64,000 nt of DNA from Flavobacterium endophyticum (GCF_003634455.1 NZ_RBLC01000004.1:248001-312000); one strand, 5' to 3'. Positions 26,819 through 35,260 are shown, numbered from the stretch's first letter. Numbers and translations are program-made. The notes: generated by a model from the letters alone, not told the origin.

Positions 26819-28513
26819 TTAATTCCTAATCAATTTTTTGTATTTGATTCGTTTCGGAGTCAGATCGCCGCCTAATCGTTTCTTCTTGTTTTCTTCGTAC
26901 TCTGAGAAGCTGCCTTCAAAGAAATAGACTTCAGAATTTCCTTCAAAAGCCAAGATGTGCGTACAGATCCTGTCTAAGAACCAACGGTCGTGGGAAATAA
27001 CTACCGCACAGCCCGCAAAATTCTCCAAACCTTCTTCTAAAGCACGAAGCGTGTTGATGTCCAAGTCGTTGGTAGGCTCATCCAGAAGCAATACGTTTCC
27101 TTCTTCTTTTAAGGTCATTGCCAAGTGAAGACGGTTTCTTTCTCCTCCAGAAAGCGTATTTACCTTTTTGTTTTGGTCGCTTCCTCCAAAGTTGAAACGG
27201 CTCAAGTAGGCTCTTGAATTTACCTGCTTGCCGCCCATCATGATCAACTCTTGTCCGTCGCAGAAATTTTCCCAGATGGATTTGTTAGGATCGATGTTTG
27301 AGTGCGCCTGATCTACATACGCAATCTTTACCGTTTCACCGATAGAAAATTCTCCTTTGTCTGGCGTTTCTTCGCCCATAATCATTCTAAAGATGGTCGT
27401 CTTACCCGCACCGTTAGGTCCGATGATTCCAACGATTCCAGCTTGAGGTAATGTAAAGTTCAAATCTTCATACAACAATTTGTCGCCATAGCCTTTTGCA
27501 ACGCCTTTTGCTTCAATAACATTGGTTCCCAAACGAGGCCCGTTCGGGATATAGATTTCTAGATTTTCATCCAGTTGTTTTTGGTCTTCGTTCAAAAGCT
27601 TGTCATAATTCTGAAGACGCGCTTTTTGTTTTGTCTGACGGCCTTTTGCTCCTTGGCGTACCCAGTCTAACTCGCGCTCTAAAGTCTTTCTTCTTTTTGA
27701 AGCTACTTTTTCTTCAAGAGCCATTCGGCTTGATTTTTGGTCTAGCCAAGAAGAATAGTTTCCTTTCCACGGAATACCTTCTCCTCTATCCAGTTCCAAG
27801 ATCCAGCCTGCTACGTTATCCAAGAAATAACGGTCGTGGGTTACGGCAATTACGGTTCCTGAATATTGTGCTAAATGCTGCTCTAGCCATAGTACCGATT
27901 CAGCATCTAAGTGGTTGGTAGGCTCATCCAGCAATAATACGTCTGGTTGTTGTAACAACAGTCTGCATAATGCCACACGTCTTTTCTCTCCTCCAGAAAG
28001 CACCTTAATTGGCGTATCTGGTTCTGGAGTACGAAGCGCATCCATAGCAATTTCTAGTTTGGTATCGATTTCCCAAGCACCTAAAGAATCAATCTTGTCT
28101 TGAAGCTCGGCTTGACGGTCCATCAGTTTCTGCATCTTATCGGCATCTTCGTACACCTCTGGCAATCCGAATTGGTCGTTGATTTTGTTGAACTCGTCTA
28201 AAACCGCCATGGTTTCTGCCACGCCTTCTCTTACGATTTCAATCACAGTTTTGTTTTCGTCCAATTGAGGCTCTTGCTCTAGGTAGCCTACTGTATAGCC
28301 TGGTGCAAAAACCACATCACCTTGGTAGTTTTTATCAACACCTGCAATAATTTTTAATAGGGATGATTTTCCCGAACCGTTAAGTCCAAGAATACCGATC
28401 TTCGCTCCATAAAAGAAACTAAGATAGATGTTTTTTAATACCTGCTTGTCGCTGCTTTGGTAAGTCTTGCTTACTTTCTGCATCGAAAAAATTACCTTCT
28501 TATCGTCTGACAT
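26819..28513 (-). CDS. ettA: Energy-dependent translational throttle ATPase EttA (ABC-F)
   Basis: This 564-aa protein contains two ABC ATPase domains in tandem without membrane segments. Walker A motifs are GLNGSGKSSLLK and GPNGAGKTTIFR. Signature motifs are LSGGEKRRVALC and LSGGERNRLHLA, and the Walker B motifs are LLLDEPTNHLD and LLLDEPTNDLD. The interdomain linker and the C-terminal GGDLTPKRIKYKKL match EttA rather than Uup or YheS. EttA binds the ribosomal E site and gates entry into elongation according to ATP/ADP. It has its own promoter at 28564-28594 and terminator. Confidence 0.95.
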   Translation of the reverse strand: MSDDKKVIFSMQKVSKTYQSSDKQVLKNIYLSFFYGAKIGILGLNGSGKSSLLKIIAGVDKNYQGDVVFAPGYTVGYLEQEPQLDENKTVIEIVREGVAETMAVLDEFNKINDQFGLPEVYEDADKMQKLMDRQAELQDKIDSLGAWEIDTKLEIAMDALRTPEPDTPIKVLSGGEKRRVALCRLLLQQPDVLLLDEPTNHLDAESVLWLEQHLAQYSGTVIAVTHDRYFLDNVAGWILELDRGEGIPWKGNYSSWLDQKSSRMALEEKVASKRRKTLERELDWVRQGAKGRQTKQKARLQNYDKLLNEDQKQLDENLEIYIPNGPRLGTNVIEAKGVAKGYGDKLLYEDLNFTLPQAGIVGIIGPNGAGKTTIFRMIMGEETPDKGEFSIGETVKIAYVDQAHSNIDPNKSIWENFCDGQELIMMGGKQVNSRAYLSRFNFGGSDQNKKVNTLSGGERNRLHLAMTLKEEGNVLLLDEPTNDLDINTLRALEEGLENFAGCAVVISHDRWFLDRICTHILAFEGNSEVYFFEGSFSEYEENKKKRLGGDLTPKRIKYKKLIRN

Positions 28514-28563
28514 TTTTATTTATTTTATTAAACACTGTACATAATTTGCTTAAAAGCCGACTA

Positions 28564-28594
28564 CAAAGATAGCTTTTAAATGCAAAACTAGAAA
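28564..28594 (-). promoter_or_regulatory. Promoter of ettA (TTTC-N19-TATCTTTG)
   Basis: On the minus strand a perfect -7 box TATCTTTG (28571-28564) follows a near-consensus -33 TTTC (28594-28591) with the preferred 19-nt spacing. Confidence 0.6.
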
Positions 28595-28683
28595 TGTTTA
28601 TTCATCAATAGCGCTACTGTTTTCTTTGGAAATGTATCTTGCCTAAAGCTAAAAAAGTCGCTCTAGTTGCTAACAGGCTGAAT

Positions 28684-29409
28684 TTAGTTTTTCAACTTTC
28701 TGAAATCCTCTTTTTTTGAAATCAGAAAATCGGTTACTTCTAGTACATTGTTAGTATTAGCAATAATTGTCGCCTTCGGATCGGCATAACAGAATTCAAG
28801 AAAAATACCAATCTCTTCTTCCTTTAATTTTAAAGTTTTGAGAAAAAAATCTTTGTTGAAATTATCAGAAACATACTCCTTAATGTCTACGTTGGCTACA
28901 GCCTTGTCGTCTTTATTTCCTTTAAAAAGCTTTCCGATCATTTTGCCTATGGCAACAAAATTAAGTCCGTGGTTTATGGCGCCGTTATAGACCATTGTGT
29001 TGGTAGGAGAATTCAGTATATTGTCCACAGACCGCAACGGCACAGCAGTAGGGGCATCGAGTTTTACATCATCTGTCTCTTTTGTAATTTCTACTTCTAC
29101 CAGCTGTATTGCTTCTTGATTTAAAGCGGCCTCCATGCCGGCCTTTTCAAAATCTTTCTGTTTGAGGAAAATCCTCCTAGTCGTATAATTCTTTCCTGCA
29201 AAAATGAGAACATCGCCGACTTTTGCCGAGATAGAAAATTTTCCCGAAGCATCCGTCACAGTCAGGGTGCTGTTGGTTTGATTGATAACATCAATACCTG
29301 CAATCGGAAAACCATCAGTACTAACCTTTCCTTGAAGCAGTTTTTCTGACTGGCACAAGCCAAGCTGAAATACAAATAAAAATACAGCAATAAAAGAAGT
29401 AGTTTTCAT
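28684..29409 (-). CDS. Secreted carboxypeptidase-regulatory-like domain protein
   Basis: This 241-aa protein has a signal peptide (MKTTSFIAVFLFVFQLGLCQ). A CarboxypepD-regulatory-like domain at about residues 22-100 contains GKVSTDGFPIAGIDVINQ, TVTDASGKFSISAKVGD and LIFAGKNYTTRRIFLKQ. The remaining 140 residues are helical and end in LISKKEDFRKLKN. Such stand-alone domain proteins are common periplasmic or surface proteins of flavobacteria with no known activity. The ATG at 29409 is used; the codon before it is a TTG. Confidence 0.8.
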   Translation of the reverse strand: MKTTSFIAVFLFVFQLGLCQSEKLLQGKVSTDGFPIAGIDVINQTNSTLTVTDASGKFSISAKVGDVLIFAGKNYTTRRIFLKQKDFEKAGMEAALNQEAIQLVEVEITKETDDVKLDAPTAVPLRSVDNILNSPTNTMVYNGAINHGLNFVAIGKMIGKLFKGNKDDKAVANVDIKEYVSDNFNKDFFLKTLKLKEEEIGIFLEFCYADPKATIIANTNNVLEVTDFLISKKEDFRKLKN

Positions 29410-29582
29410 CAATACGAAAGATTTAAATAGTTATGCAAGCCTTTCAAAAATAGGCTTTTTCTTTCATCCATAGATTTAGGCACTTACTTTTACAATAAAA
29501 TTAACGTCTGCTTTGCCTGCTTAAGTATTCCATCTTCTGGCGTTGCAGAAAAATAAGTACCTTGCAGAAACATTTATCCGGA

Positions 29583-30146
29583 ATGGACATTCTAGAAATA
29601 CTGAACCACATACATCCGCTTTCTAAAGAAGCGGGCCAAAAAATAGTGCAATATAGCACCAAAATAAACCTACCGAAAGGACATATCATCTTAGAAGCTG
29701 ACAAGACGGAAACTTCCGTCTATTTTATCAAGAAAGGTATCGTTAGGGCTTTTGCCCCTAAAGAAGAAAAAGACATTACTTTTTGGTTTGGCAGAGAAGG
29801 CGACCCTATTGTTTCCATGAAAAGCTATGTAGACAACAAGCCCGGCTATGAATGCGTAGAACTATTAGAAGACTGCGAACTATATGAAATCAAGAACCAT
29901 GATCTGCAGCAGCTTTTTTTAGAAGATATCAGCATAGCCAATTGGGGACGAAAATTTGCAGAAACTCTGCTTCTCCATACCGAAGAACGGCTTATCTCCA
30001 AGCTATTCAAATCGGCTAAAGAGCGCTATCTGGAACTGCTCCAAGACAATCCCGATTTTGTACAGAGAATACAGCTTGGTTATATCGCATCTTATTTGGG
30101 CATTACGCAGGTCAGCTTGAGCAGGATCAGGGCCGAGATCAAATAA
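29583..30146 (+). CDS. Crp/Fnr family transcriptional regulator
   Basis: This 187-aa protein has an N-terminal cyclic-nucleotide-binding-like beta roll (INLPKGHIILEADKTETSVY, then FIKKGIVRAFAP), a long dimerisation helix (IANWGRKFAETLLLHTEERL) and a C-terminal helix-turn-helix (LGYIASYLGITQVSLSRIR). No Fe-S cysteines as in Fnr are seen, and the cAMP-contact motif is not preserved. The ligand is therefore unknown; many Bacteroidetes homologues are of this type. ATG 29583 is chosen over a TTG seven codons upstream. The SMR exporter gene follows 101 nt downstream. Confidence 0.88.
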   Translation: MDILEILNHIHPLSKEAGQKIVQYSTKINLPKGHIILEADKTETSVYFIKKGIVRAFAPKEEKDITFWFGREGDPIVSMKSYVDNKPGYECVELLEDCELYEIKNHDLQQLFLEDISIANWGRKFAETLLLHTEERLISKLFKSAKERYLELLQDNPDFVQRIQLGYIASYLGITQVSLSRIRAEIK

Positions 30147-30247
30147 GCCCCTCCTGGCTTTTTACTACCGCTTATTTTTTATCATTTGTAAAAAAAGATC
30201 TCGCAATAAGAAACGACCTTTGCCTAAATTTTAAAAGAATAGCATTT

Positions 30248-30574
30248 ATGAACTGGATCATACTTATTATAGCCGGATTATTTGAAGTCGCCTTTACCTT
30301 TTGCTTGGGCAAGGCCAAAGAAGCTACAGGAACAGAATCGTATGCATGGTATGGCGGCTTTTTGGTTGCCTGCATCATCAGCATGTCGTTGTTGATCAAG
30401 GCCACGCAAAACCTGCCGCTCGGAACGGCTTATGCGGTGTGGACAGGAATCGGCGCCGTAGGAACCGTATTGCTAGGCATTTTCGTGTTTAAAGATCCTG
30501 CCAACTTCTGGAGAATCTTTTTTATCGCGACATTGATCGCTTCGATTATCGGCCTGAAAACCGTTTCGCATTAA
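30248..30574 (+). CDS. SMR family exporter, SugE/Gdx type
   Basis: This 108-aa protein has four membrane helices. The essential Glu13 lies in the first helix (GLFEVAFTFCLGKA). The GTAYAVWTGIGAVG signature in the third helix is that of small multidrug resistance proteins. The AxxFxxCLxKA pattern in helix 1 and overall sequence are closer to SugE/Gdx guanidinium exporters than to broad EmrE/QacE drug pumps. It works as a dual-topology homodimer in the inner membrane. No guanidine riboswitch could be recognised upstream. The stem of its terminator overlaps the end of the convergent gene. Confidence 0.88.
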   Translation: MNWIILIIAGLFEVAFTFCLGKAKEATGTESYAWYGGFLVACIISMSLLIKATQNLPLGTAYAVWTGIGAVGTVLLGIFVFKDPANFWRIFFIATLIASIIGLKTVSH

Positions 30575-30581
30575 TAACTAC

Positions 30582-30606
30582 AGCGGGCTCTTACAGCCCG
30601 CTTTTT
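30582..30606 (+). terminator. Intrinsic terminator of the SMR gene
   Basis: AGCGGGCT, loop CTTAC, AGCCCGCT, then TTTTCC. The right arm lies in the last codons of the convergent siderophore-interacting-protein gene. Confidence 0.78.
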
Positions 30607-31319
30607 CCTTCTGCCCAATAGGGTTCTGATTTTATCCGATTGCTGCTGATGCCTTTCGATAAGAGAAATTTACGGAAGGCTTGTATCGACTTCGTACGTC
30701 CTGTAAGATAAAAGACAGTATTCCCTGCCGTTTCCCAAAAATCTTCTTCCCATTCTTTTAGAATATCGATTACGGGCTGCGCCGGATTGTCTGATGACTT
30801 CTCTACTATTTTCACAGAGCTCCCGAGTCGGCTCGCCCAATCTTGGTGCGGTTCGTCCAGTTCTGCAAAACCGAAGAAAAATTCCTCCCGACGTTCGGCT
30901 TCTTCTTCCATGCATTTCATCCAGCCTAAAGAGGTTTCGTCACCAAACAAAAAATGATTCTCTTTGCTTTCAGAATAATGCAGCTTTCCATTAGGCCCTA
31001 ACAACTTGACCTTGTCTCCCATCCGCAAGGCTTCTGCCCAGCTGCTTCCCGGTCCCATGCCGTGCAGATAGAAGACTATTTCGCAGTATCCGACTGTCGT
31101 ATCAAACGCCGATAATGTATAATGGCGGTACTCGGTATCGTTCACGCGTACCTTGACGACATAACCGGGCATAAATTTTACTTTTCTGAGGTCGCCTTCA
31201 AAGCGTACTCGTTTTAATTTTTCATCTAGGTATTCTACATCGGTTACGACCATTTCGTGCATAAACCGCTGATAAACCACTTCCATCGTATCTCCCAACC
31301 ATTTTGGTACTGTTGCCAT
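30591..31319 (-). CDS. Siderophore-interacting protein (FAD-dependent ferric-siderophore reductase)
   Basis: This 242-aa protein has an FAD-binding barrel with RHYTLSAFD and FYLHGMGPGSSWAEAL. The C-terminal SIP domain holds LFGDETSLGWMKCM and ends in SNRIKSEPYWAEGKSGL. ViuB/YqjH-type proteins of this family reduce ferric siderophores in the cytoplasm to release iron. It is divergent from an AraC regulator across a 118-nt interval that holds a TTTAGA-N5-TCTAAA palindrome, which suggests iron-dependent control. No siderophore receptor or synthesis gene is in the window. Confidence 0.92.
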   Translation of the reverse strand: MATVPKWLGDTMEVVYQRFMHEMVVTDVEYLDEKLKRVRFEGDLRKVKFMPGYVVKVRVNDTEYRHYTLSAFDTTVGYCEIVFYLHGMGPGSSWAEALRMGDKVKLLGPNGKLHYSESKENHFLFGDETSLGWMKCMEEEAERREEFFFGFAELDEPHQDWASRLGSSVKIVEKSSDNPAQPVIDILKEWEEDFWETAGNTVFYLTGRTKSIQAFRKFLLSKGISSNRIKSEPYWAEGKSGL

Positions 31320-31332
31320 TCGTAAAAATTAT

Positions 31333-31365
31333 TTTGTTTAGATTGATTCTAAATAACTATCTTTG
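31333..31365 (+). promoter_or_regulatory. Promoter of the AraC regulator gene (TTTG-N21-TATCTTTG)
   Basis: -33 TTTG at 31333-31336, -7 TATCTTTG at 31358-31365, spacing 21. The palindrome at 31337-31353 fills the spacer. Confidence 0.65.
31337..31353. promoter_or_regulatory. Putative iron-type operator, TTTAGA-N5-TCTAAA
   Basis: A perfect six-bp inverted repeat with a five-nt spacer. It sits between the -33 and -7 boxes of the AraC gene and 18 nt upstream of the divergent siderophore-interacting-protein start. It resembles AT-rich TAGA/TCTA palindromes seen upstream of iron-uptake genes in flavobacteria. Fur binding is inference. Confidence 0.55.
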
Positions 31366-31437
31366 TACAAATGTCCGAAATGCCTAGCTATCTTAGCTTA
31401 CGCAAAGCGGATGTTGTTTTACGCTAAACGGATTACG

Positions 31438-32433
31438 ATGAAAATAACCATAAATGACAGCGACCTCGACGAAATTCTTTTCGAAAAAGATTTCCACGCG
31501 GCTCATGATGGCATTACTGATGTCATCGAACAAGAAACACATTTGTTTGACAATAAGATCGGACATGCCGCCATTTCAGAAATCTGGTTCGACGGCGTTC
31601 ATGCCTTAAAGCGCCGCAGCATGTTGCATCAGGAAGTGTGTATGAATTTCAAGAGCGATTATTCTGTTTTTGAAATGCATTTTTCGCTTGCAGGACATGC
31701 TGAAGTAGAATCGCTTAACTCTAAATATGATTATTCTTTCGGACCTCAGCAGCATAATTTCTTCTATTCCAGCAATTTTGAAGGGAAGTTCAGAGGCGGC
31801 AAGCAGGAAGTGCCGAACGATGTTTTCGAGATTCATTTTACAGAAAATTATTTTAACCGTTTTGCCGATTCCGAAAGCAAGACCATCGACAAGTTCCTGA
31901 AAGGCATCGACAAGCAGGAAATCAGCAATTCCTTGAGTCCGCAGAATATGCCTATCACGGCGCAGATGAATCTTCTTTTAGCCGACATCAGCCAATGCCA
32001 GCGAAAAGGGGTATTAAAACGCTTGTTTTTAGAATCTAAGATATTGGAGCTTTTCTTGCTGCAAATCGAGCAATATGAAAGCACGCATTCTGTAGTGCCT
32101 TCGGAAAAGATACGAAAGGAAGATGTAGAAAAAATTCACCATGCCAAGATACTGCTGGAACAGAATATCACCAGCCCCTACTCACTGTTAGAGCTGTCGC
32201 GCAAGGTGGGCCTTAACGACTTCAAGCTCAAGAAAGGCTTTAAGATCCTTTTCGGCACTACGGTATTCGGCTATTTGCATGAAATCAGGATGCAGCAGTC
32301 AAAGCGCATGCTGCTGGAAGAGAACAAGCCGGTCAAGGAAGTGGCGGCGTATTGTGGCTACCAGTATGTGCAGCATTTTACGACTGCTTTTAAGAACAAA
32401 TTCGGCATCACGCCAGGCAAGCTGGCCCATTAG
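31438..32433 (+). CDS. AraC family transcriptional regulator, siderophore-associated type
   Basis: This 331-aa protein has an N-terminal region without a recognised cupin pattern. The C-terminal double helix-turn-helix contains SPYSLLELSRKVGLNDFKLK, then GYLHEIRMQQSKRMLLEENK and VAAYCGYQYVQHFTTAFKNK with FGITPGKLA at the end. It belongs to the group of regulators next to iron-siderophore genes (PchR-like), and the neighbouring siderophore-interacting protein agrees. ATG 31438 is chosen; the open frame extends upstream but that part overlaps the promoter and leader. Confidence 0.9.
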   Translation: MKITINDSDLDEILFEKDFHAAHDGITDVIEQETHLFDNKIGHAAISEIWFDGVHALKRRSMLHQEVCMNFKSDYSVFEMHFSLAGHAEVESLNSKYDYSFGPQQHNFFYSSNFEGKFRGGKQEVPNDVFEIHFTENYFNRFADSESKTIDKFLKGIDKQEISNSLSPQNMPITAQMNLLLADISQCQRKGVLKRLFLESKILELFLLQIEQYESTHSVVPSEKIRKEDVEKIHHAKILLEQNITSPYSLLELSRKVGLNDFKLKKGFKILFGTTVFGYLHEIRMQQSKRMLLEENKPVKEVAAYCGYQYVQHFTTAFKNKFGITPGKLAH

Positions 32434-32435
32434 CA

Positions 32436-32470
32436 TAAAAAAATCCGCCTAAAAGGCGGATTCGTTTTTT
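32436..32470. terminator. Bidirectional intrinsic terminator
   Basis: AATCCGCCT, loop AAA, AGGCGGATT. It has an A tract before and T tract after the stem and lies between convergent genes. Confidence 0.85.
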
Positions 32471-32479
32471 ATACCAGTA

Positions 32480-32662
32480 TCATACGCGGCCTTTCAGCGA
32501 GCTGAAAACCCAAGCGATTGCGAAAAAGCCGATTCCTACGGCTGCGAAACCCCAGCCGGCTACATCGTCATAGCGAAATATGCCCAGACCGATTAGCAGC
32601 AGTCCCATCAGAACCATAACAAAAGTTGCCCAGCCCAGAATGGTGTTCTTGTTCATTCCCAT
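32480..32662 (-). CDS. Small membrane protein, CAL67264-like
   Basis: This 60-aa protein has two membrane helices (ILGWATFVMVLMGLLLIGLG and GWGFAAVGIGFFAIAWVF) joined by a short loop FRYDDVA, and a short basic end SLKGRV. It matches the small CAL67264-type membrane proteins that are widespread and highly conserved in flavobacteria but uncharacterised. ATG 32662 or an ATG two codons later could be the start. It stands alone, converging on the AraC gene. Confidence 0.75.
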   Translation of the reverse strand: MGMNKNTILGWATFVMVLMGLLLIGLGIFRYDDVAGWGFAAVGIGFFAIAWVFSSLKGRV

Positions 32663-32767
32663 AAATATTTTTGTTTATTTATTTTAAATTGCAGAGTGCA
32701 AATATCTGTAAAATTATTGTCATTGCCCAGAAGAATCTAAATTTTAAGAATTTAGGTTGCTAAACGG

Positions 32768-33886
32768 TTATGCCTTTCGGGCAATCAGCAGCAGGTCGGT
32801 TACGGGCGCGCCATCCCTTCCTTCAGTAATCTTGCGTTGCTGGTCAATAACTATAAAGCCGTTGTACTTCAATTCGGCAACCAGAAATTCGGCTTTATGG
32901 TAATGCATAAAAACCTCTTCGCCGTTGCTTGCCTTTTCCCATCCCGATTTTTCGTAATCGTCTTCCATCGTGCTCAGGAACAGCACGCCATCGGATGCCA
33001 ATACTTTATAGGCATCTTGCAGCAGCTTGGCTGTTTCTTCTTTTGAAAGATACGGCAGGCAGAAAGCGCAGACGATACCGTCATAGATTTCAGAAACCTT
33101 TCCTAGGTCCTTGCAGTCCATCAATTCAAAGACCGCTGTTGGATTGTTGGCTTTGGCGAGTTCAAGCATCCTGGGAGCCAGATCGGTTCCTAGTATCTTA
33201 AAATCAGGACGTTTATCAAGCAGGTACTTTGTTACGTTGCCGGGCCCACAGGCTAGCTCTAATAGGGCCGCATCTTGCTTGGCGATGCTGTCGCAGAATC
33301 GGTTAAATGAATCGCTATACAAGCTCACATCCATGCATCTAGTCTGGTACGATTCGGCAAGCTTGTCGAATAAGCCTACTGCAATTTTTGTCTTGTCTAT
33401 CAGTTCTTTTTTTAGCTTGACCGGAATCCAGATTTCTTCTTCCGACTCGGGATCGTTGTTTTTGTATTTAGACCCTAACAATTCAAAATGCTCCCGCTGG
33501 TCTAACACATAGTCTGAGGCAGGAAGCCATGTCTGGAAGATATAGTCAAATACTTTTGCTCCTTCTGCGGGTCCGCCCTTGTGCATAAAAACGGCATAGT
33601 CGCCGCCTTTGAGCCCATAGGTTTCCATTCCTTCAGGGATGTTTGCTGAATCGTTTACTGCTACGGCCGCCCATTTGGTGAATTCGGCATCGAGACTGAA
33701 ATTGTCAAAATACGAAGCGTCATAGACCTGCATCGAATACAAGTCGGTACTTATGCTGTTCTTGATTTCCTTACGTCTTGGCATAAAAGAATTCCAGAGC
33801 AGAAATGTCTTGTTATCAGACAAAGACATCTTTAGGCGCATGCCGACCAATTGGGTTGGCGGAAGGTTTTTTATAATAGGTTCCAT
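32768..33886 (-). CDS. GyrI-like effector-binding domain fused to SAM-dependent methyltransferase
   Basis: This 372-aa protein has two domains. Residues 1-160 resemble the GyrI/AraC effector-binding fold (TQLVGMRLKMSLSDNKTFLL, YGLKGGDYAVFMHKGGPAEG, DYIFQTWLPASDYVLDQREH, then EEEIWIPVKL). Residues about 175-372 are a class I methyltransferase with motif I LLELACGPGNVTKYLL, an acidic end of beta 2 (GTDLAPRMLELA) and FDGIV-like DGIVCAFCLPYLSKEE. A methyltransferase carrying its own small-molecule-binding domain suggests that the ligand is the substrate. ATG 33886 is chosen. The stop of the upstream YdcF gene is 4 nt away, so they are cotranscribed. Confidence 0.85.
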   Translation of the reverse strand: MEPIIKNLPPTQLVGMRLKMSLSDNKTFLLWNSFMPRRKEIKNSISTDLYSMQVYDASYFDNFSLDAEFTKWAAVAVNDSANIPEGMETYGLKGGDYAVFMHKGGPAEGAKVFDYIFQTWLPASDYVLDQREHFELLGSKYKNNDPESEEEIWIPVKLKKELIDKTKIAVGLFDKLAESYQTRCMDVSLYSDSFNRFCDSIAKQDAALLELACGPGNVTKYLLDKRPDFKILGTDLAPRMLELAKANNPTAVFELMDCKDLGKVSEIYDGIVCAFCLPYLSKEETAKLLQDAYKVLASDGVLFLSTMEDDYEKSGWEKASNGEEVFMHYHKAEFLVAELKYNGFIVIDQQRKITEGRDGAPVTDLLLIARKA

Positions 33887-33890
33887 AGTA

Positions 33891-34457
33891 CTAAAATAAT
33901 CGATCGTAATAATACGCAAAAAACTCCCTTAACAAGGAATAAAAATCTCGGTATTCAAAATACCTCGGGCTTGCGCTGCTCACATTCTCTAATCCTTCTT
34001 TCTTAAAAAGCATCTTGGTTCGCGTGAGGTGAAAATATTGCGACACCACAATCAAGCTATCATAGTGCAGGCTGTCTTTCAGGCGGATAACATTTGCTAC
34101 GGTTGCTGTCGTATTATTTCCTTTATTGTCTACGATAACCAAAGAATCGGGCACTCCTTTTCCTACCAGATATTCCTTCATCTTGTCGCCCTCAAAAAAG
34201 CCTTCTTTTCCGAAGCCACCGCTGACGATAATCTTTTTCACGCGCTTGTCTTGATAGAGTTTCAGTCCGCATTCTAATCGCTTTTCTAAACGTTCTGACA
34301 AGGTACCGTCTGTGTTTACGGTTGTTCCTAATACTACCGCCATATCGGCTGATTTTCCTTCGTCTTTCCTCCCATCAATTATGGTATAGACGATATGGAT
34401 GCAGAACCCTATAAAAAGAAGGGCGATTGTTATTTTTAGAATTTTTTTAATATTCAT
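33891..34457 (-). CDS. YdcF/SanA family protein (DUF218)
   Basis: This 188-aa protein has an N-terminal membrane anchor (ILKITIALLFIGFCIHIVYT). The DUF218 domain follows: MAVVLGTTVNTDGTLSERLE, KIIVSGGFGKEGFFEGDKMK, NKGNNTTATVANVIRLKD and VVSQYFHLTRTKMLFKKEGL. SanA/YdcF proteins are linked to envelope integrity, but their reaction is not firmly known. It is the first gene of a pair with the methyltransferase fusion. About 1.1 kb without a gene lies upstream of its start. Confidence 0.9.
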   Translation of the reverse strand: MNIKKILKITIALLFIGFCIHIVYTIIDGRKDEGKSADMAVVLGTTVNTDGTLSERLEKRLECGLKLYQDKRVKKIIVSGGFGKEGFFEGDKMKEYLVGKGVPDSLVIVDNKGNNTTATVANVIRLKDSLHYDSLIVVSQYFHLTRTKMLFKKEGLENVSSASPRYFEYRDFYSLLREFFAYYYDRLF

Positions 34458-34780
34458 GCAAGTTGTCTATTAACTTAAATAGCTGTTGGAGGTCTATGAT
34501 TGACACTACCAAATATAAATCATGCTGCACAAATTATCTTCTTTTTAAGTAAAAAAGCAGGCCGGAAAATCTGATTAAGCAATTCCTAGGTCCTAATTCA
34601 GGTTTGAGTACCTCTATTGAAAATGCAATTATCGGTCAATCCTATCAAATTCTCATTCATAGGCCCCGTTTACTATTTTCATATTGTAGCATTAGCAGCA
34701 AAAAACAATCTTTGGGTTGTTAAATTGTTGGTGCAATTGATTTACGGAATTAATTAAATTCTAAATACTTTTTTTACAAC

Positions 34781-34854
34781 AAGGTGCCTCGCGTTATTTT
34801 CTTCATGATATGACACGGTTTAGTTAATACAAAATAAGCCAAAAGAGGCACTTT
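34781..34854. ncRNA. Stem-closed element A (candidate structured RNA repeat)
   Basis: The arms AAGGTGCCTC (34781-34790) and GAGGCACTTT (34845-34854) form ten pairs with one G-T. The 54-nt interior carries ACGGTTTAGTTAAT; GGTTTAG is at 34817-34823. Element identity is strengthened by B and C, whose arms differ at two positions with compensating changes. The sense strand is unknown. Confidence 0.5.
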
Positions 34855-35030
34855 AAAAAAGTAAGCACAACGTTCTTAAGATTTTATTATAAGTAAAGGA
34901 TCCTAACTCAAAATCAAGAAGGCTGGCTCGTAATTTTTTTCATACAGATTGGATTATATTGATTAACAGCAAAATATATCTTTTAAAAAATGATGAACAG
35001 CTTTCTTTTTTACGATTAAGGCAAAATAAA

Positions 35031-35094
35031 AAAAGTGCTTCTTCTTTCTTCATGGTTTAGTTTTTTTGTGAATTACGCAAAGGGAAGCACTTTT
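35031..35094. ncRNA. Stem-closed element B (candidate structured RNA repeat)
   Basis: The arms AAAAGTGCTTC (35031-35041) and GAAGCACTTTT (35084-35094) form eleven perfect pairs. The 42-nt interior carries CATGGTTTAGTTTTT; GGTTTAG is at 35054-35060. On the minus strand the second arm runs into TTTTTTTATTTT, so a minus-strand transcript could also terminate here. Confidence 0.5.
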
Positions 35095-35146
35095 AAAAAT
35101 ATGAAAACACCTAATTCAGCTAACAATAAAAATGCTATGAAAGAAA

Positions 35147-35247
35147 AAGGTGTCTCTTGTTAAAAGGTAATTATGGTTTTTAGTTCATATGAGTTTACAG
35201 ATTTAGGGGATCTAGTTCATCGGCTATACTTTTTTTAGAGACACTTT
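35147..35247. ncRNA. Stem-closed element C (candidate structured RNA repeat)
   Basis: The arms AAGGTGTCTC (35147-35156) and GAGACACTTT (35238-35247) form ten pairs with the G-T at the same place as in A. The 81-nt interior carries TATGGTTTTTAGTT. The left arm can alternatively pair through AGGTGT with ACACCT at 35107-35112. Confidence 0.45.
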
Positions 35248-35260
35248 GCTATTAAAAAAT

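Noticed and set aside
30147..30247. Guanidine-sensing riboswitch before the SugE-like gene
   Set aside because: Only 101 nt, AT-rich, without the conserved ykkC-type core that I could recognise.
34945..35053. 37-codon minus-strand frame (MKKEEALFLF...) as a gene
   Set aside because: It is too short, ends in low-complexity AT-rich sequence and passes through a terminator-like stem. Kept only as an alternative reading in the findings.
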